From Bacillota bacterium (GTDB lineage Bacteria > Bacillota > Bacilli > Alicyclobacillales > Alicyclobacillaceae), in the NCBI GenBank assembly GCA_021820805.1, contig JAKADF010000294.1, forward strand, positions 1-5,171: 5,171 nucleotides of DNA. Reading direction: 5' to 3'. The notes below the pieces were generated by a model, which was given only the letters and a program-made list of their open reading frames with translations, did not search any database and was not told where the DNA came from. Positions 4,612 through 5,171 of the stretch are shown here, piece by piece. Numbering within the stretch: position 1 is the stretch's first letter; each line of letters begins with the position of its first letter. The position numbers and the translations under genes were made by a program.

Positions 4612-4964
4612 TAAGGTTTTTTCGTACCGTACCAGACAGCCTTGTAGTAATGACCTTTGCATGTTTCTACTGCAAATCCGTTTTTTACACTTTGTCCAGG
4701 AATTTCATATAATTTTATCCCAGAAACAAGTGTGTTTGATATCGATGATGGACCGTTACAAGTAGGGCATATAAAGCCAAACTGCTTTCCAACCGTCTTT
4801 ACAGGGTCTGTCGTTAAAACAAAGTACCCATTGTAATTTGGTTTATCAGTAAGCTGTATCCATGTTTGCTTACTTAGTCCAATGGGCTGATTACTCATAT
4901 TAGCTTGTTGACCACAACCTGCCAGTGCTAAAAGAACGGCTAAAATTCCAATTAGCCTCTTCAA
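4611..4964 (-). CDS. putative lipoprotein with CPTC and CKGH motifs (117 aa)
   Basis: The signal is clear: MKRLIGILAVLLALAGC, with lipobox ALAGC and the lipidated cysteine at residue 17. The mature part is about 100 residues and probably beta-rich, with no other membrane segment. It carries C66 and C69 in FICPTC and, near the end, C102 and H105 in ETCKGH. A C-x2-C plus C-x2-H set could bind a metal; alternatively CPTC could be a redox pair. I do not recognise the family and there is no visible thioredoxin fold. The start is TTG at 4964, supported by GGAGTGA (complement of 4971-4977) with 6 bases of spacing. It lies 30 bases downstream of the membrane-protein gene ending at 4995 and is probably co-transcribed with it from a promoter beyond the window. 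Confidence 0.75.
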   Translation of the reverse strand: MKRLIGILAVLLALAGCGQQANMSNQPIGLSKQTWIQLTDKPNYNGYFVLTTDPVKTVGKQFGFICPTCNGPSSISNTLVSGIKLYEIPGQSVKNGFAVETCKGHYYKAVWYGTKKP

Positions 4965-4970
4965 GAATTA

Positions 4971-4977
4971 TCACTCC
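4971..4977 (-). promoter_or_regulatory. ribosome binding site for the TTG-started lipoprotein
   Basis: Read on the minus strand this is GGAGTGA, 6 bases before the TTG at 4964. It decides the start codon, since the lipoprotein signal begins exactly there and no ATG is in frame nearby. Confidence 0.6.
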
Positions 4978-4994
4978 GATAGCAGCACTTTTCA

Positions 4995-5171
4995 TTATTT
5001 TCGTGAATTCTTATGAAGCGACCTCTTAAACAGAACCCAAAGCAAAGCAAAACAAATAGCAGCTATAAAAGAAATTATTAACCAGTGAAGTGCCCAATCA
5101 GTTTTAACCGAGTAATAGAGTGGTATTGACATGACATCTGGACGCTGTAAAATCCAGTGGAATTGCATTGA
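4995..5171 (-). CDS. C-terminal part of a membrane protein (partial, at least 58 aa)
   Basis: The frame is open from the window edge to a TAA at 4995-4997. The visible part reads SMQFHWILQRPDVM, then SIPLYYSVKTDWALHW, then one strong transmembrane helix at about visible residues 30-48 (rich in Leu, Ile, Ala, ending LLWVLFK). It finishes with a short, basic, presumably cytoplasmic tail, KRSLHKNSRK. The Asp-Trp-Ala-x-His-Trp entry suggests an extracytoplasmic segment just before the helix. A methionine occurs as the second visible codon, so a complete 57-aa protein cannot be excluded. No family is recognisable from this fragment. It is followed after 30 bases by the lipoprotein gene on the same strand, suggesting an operon of two envelope proteins. 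Confidence 0.6.
   Translation of the reverse strand, partial: SMQFHWILQRPDVMSIPLYYSVKTDWALHWLIISFIAAICFALLWVLFKRSLHKNSRK

Noticed and set aside
1..5171. CRISPR array, tRNA, insertion sequence or attachment site
   Set aside because: I saw no regularly spaced repeats, no cloverleaf-like sequence, no transposase or integrase fragment, and no paired terminal repeats.

Overview
The window looks like chromosomal DNA of a low-to-moderate-GC Gram-positive bacterium (Bacillota, class Bacilli). The reasons are strong AGGAGG-type ribosome binding sites, frequent GTG and TTG starts, lipoproteins with classical lipoboxes, a DUF3888-like secreted protein (a family I know mainly from spore-forming Bacillales) and an Oxa1/YidC protein of the Gram-positive type. 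An Alicyclobacillus-like host would fit, but the sequence does not prove it. There is no tRNA, rRNA, transposase, integrase or CRISPR array. Coding density is low, strands switch often, and most genes are small and of unknown function, as in a chromosomal accessory region.

Layout. Bases 1-338 hold no convincing gene. A 151-aa orphan with a four-cysteine putative zinc site lies on the minus strand (339-794) behind a promoter-like sequence. A 74-aa unknown ORF runs on plus (951-1175) and converges on a small three-helix membrane protein on minus (1285-1524). Bases 1639-3224 are the most coherent part: a plus-strand run of a secreted DUF3888-like protein, a doubtful 40-aa ORF, an 85-aa single-span membrane protein and a compact 214-aa YidC/Oxa1-family protein. 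A 15-bp perfect hairpin (3241-3284) closes it. After about 300 bases without a gene come a lipoprotein (3603-4079) and a 60-aa acidic protein (4272-4454), the latter preceded by a hexapeptide minigene with its own ribosome binding site. On minus at the right edge are the C-terminal end of a membrane protein (4995 to beyond the window) and, 30 bases downstream of it, a second lipoprotein (4611-4964) with a Cys-x2-Cys / Cys-x2-His arrangement.

How the genes may work together. Most products are predicted to act at or outside the membrane: a secreted protein, two lipoproteins, three membrane proteins and an insertase-like protein. The 1639-3224 run is the best candidate for a functional unit: a short YidC paralog beside a tiny membrane protein it might insert or partner, and a secreted DUF3888 protein. 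This is inference from spacing and content. No known defence, toxin or mobile system could be recognised.
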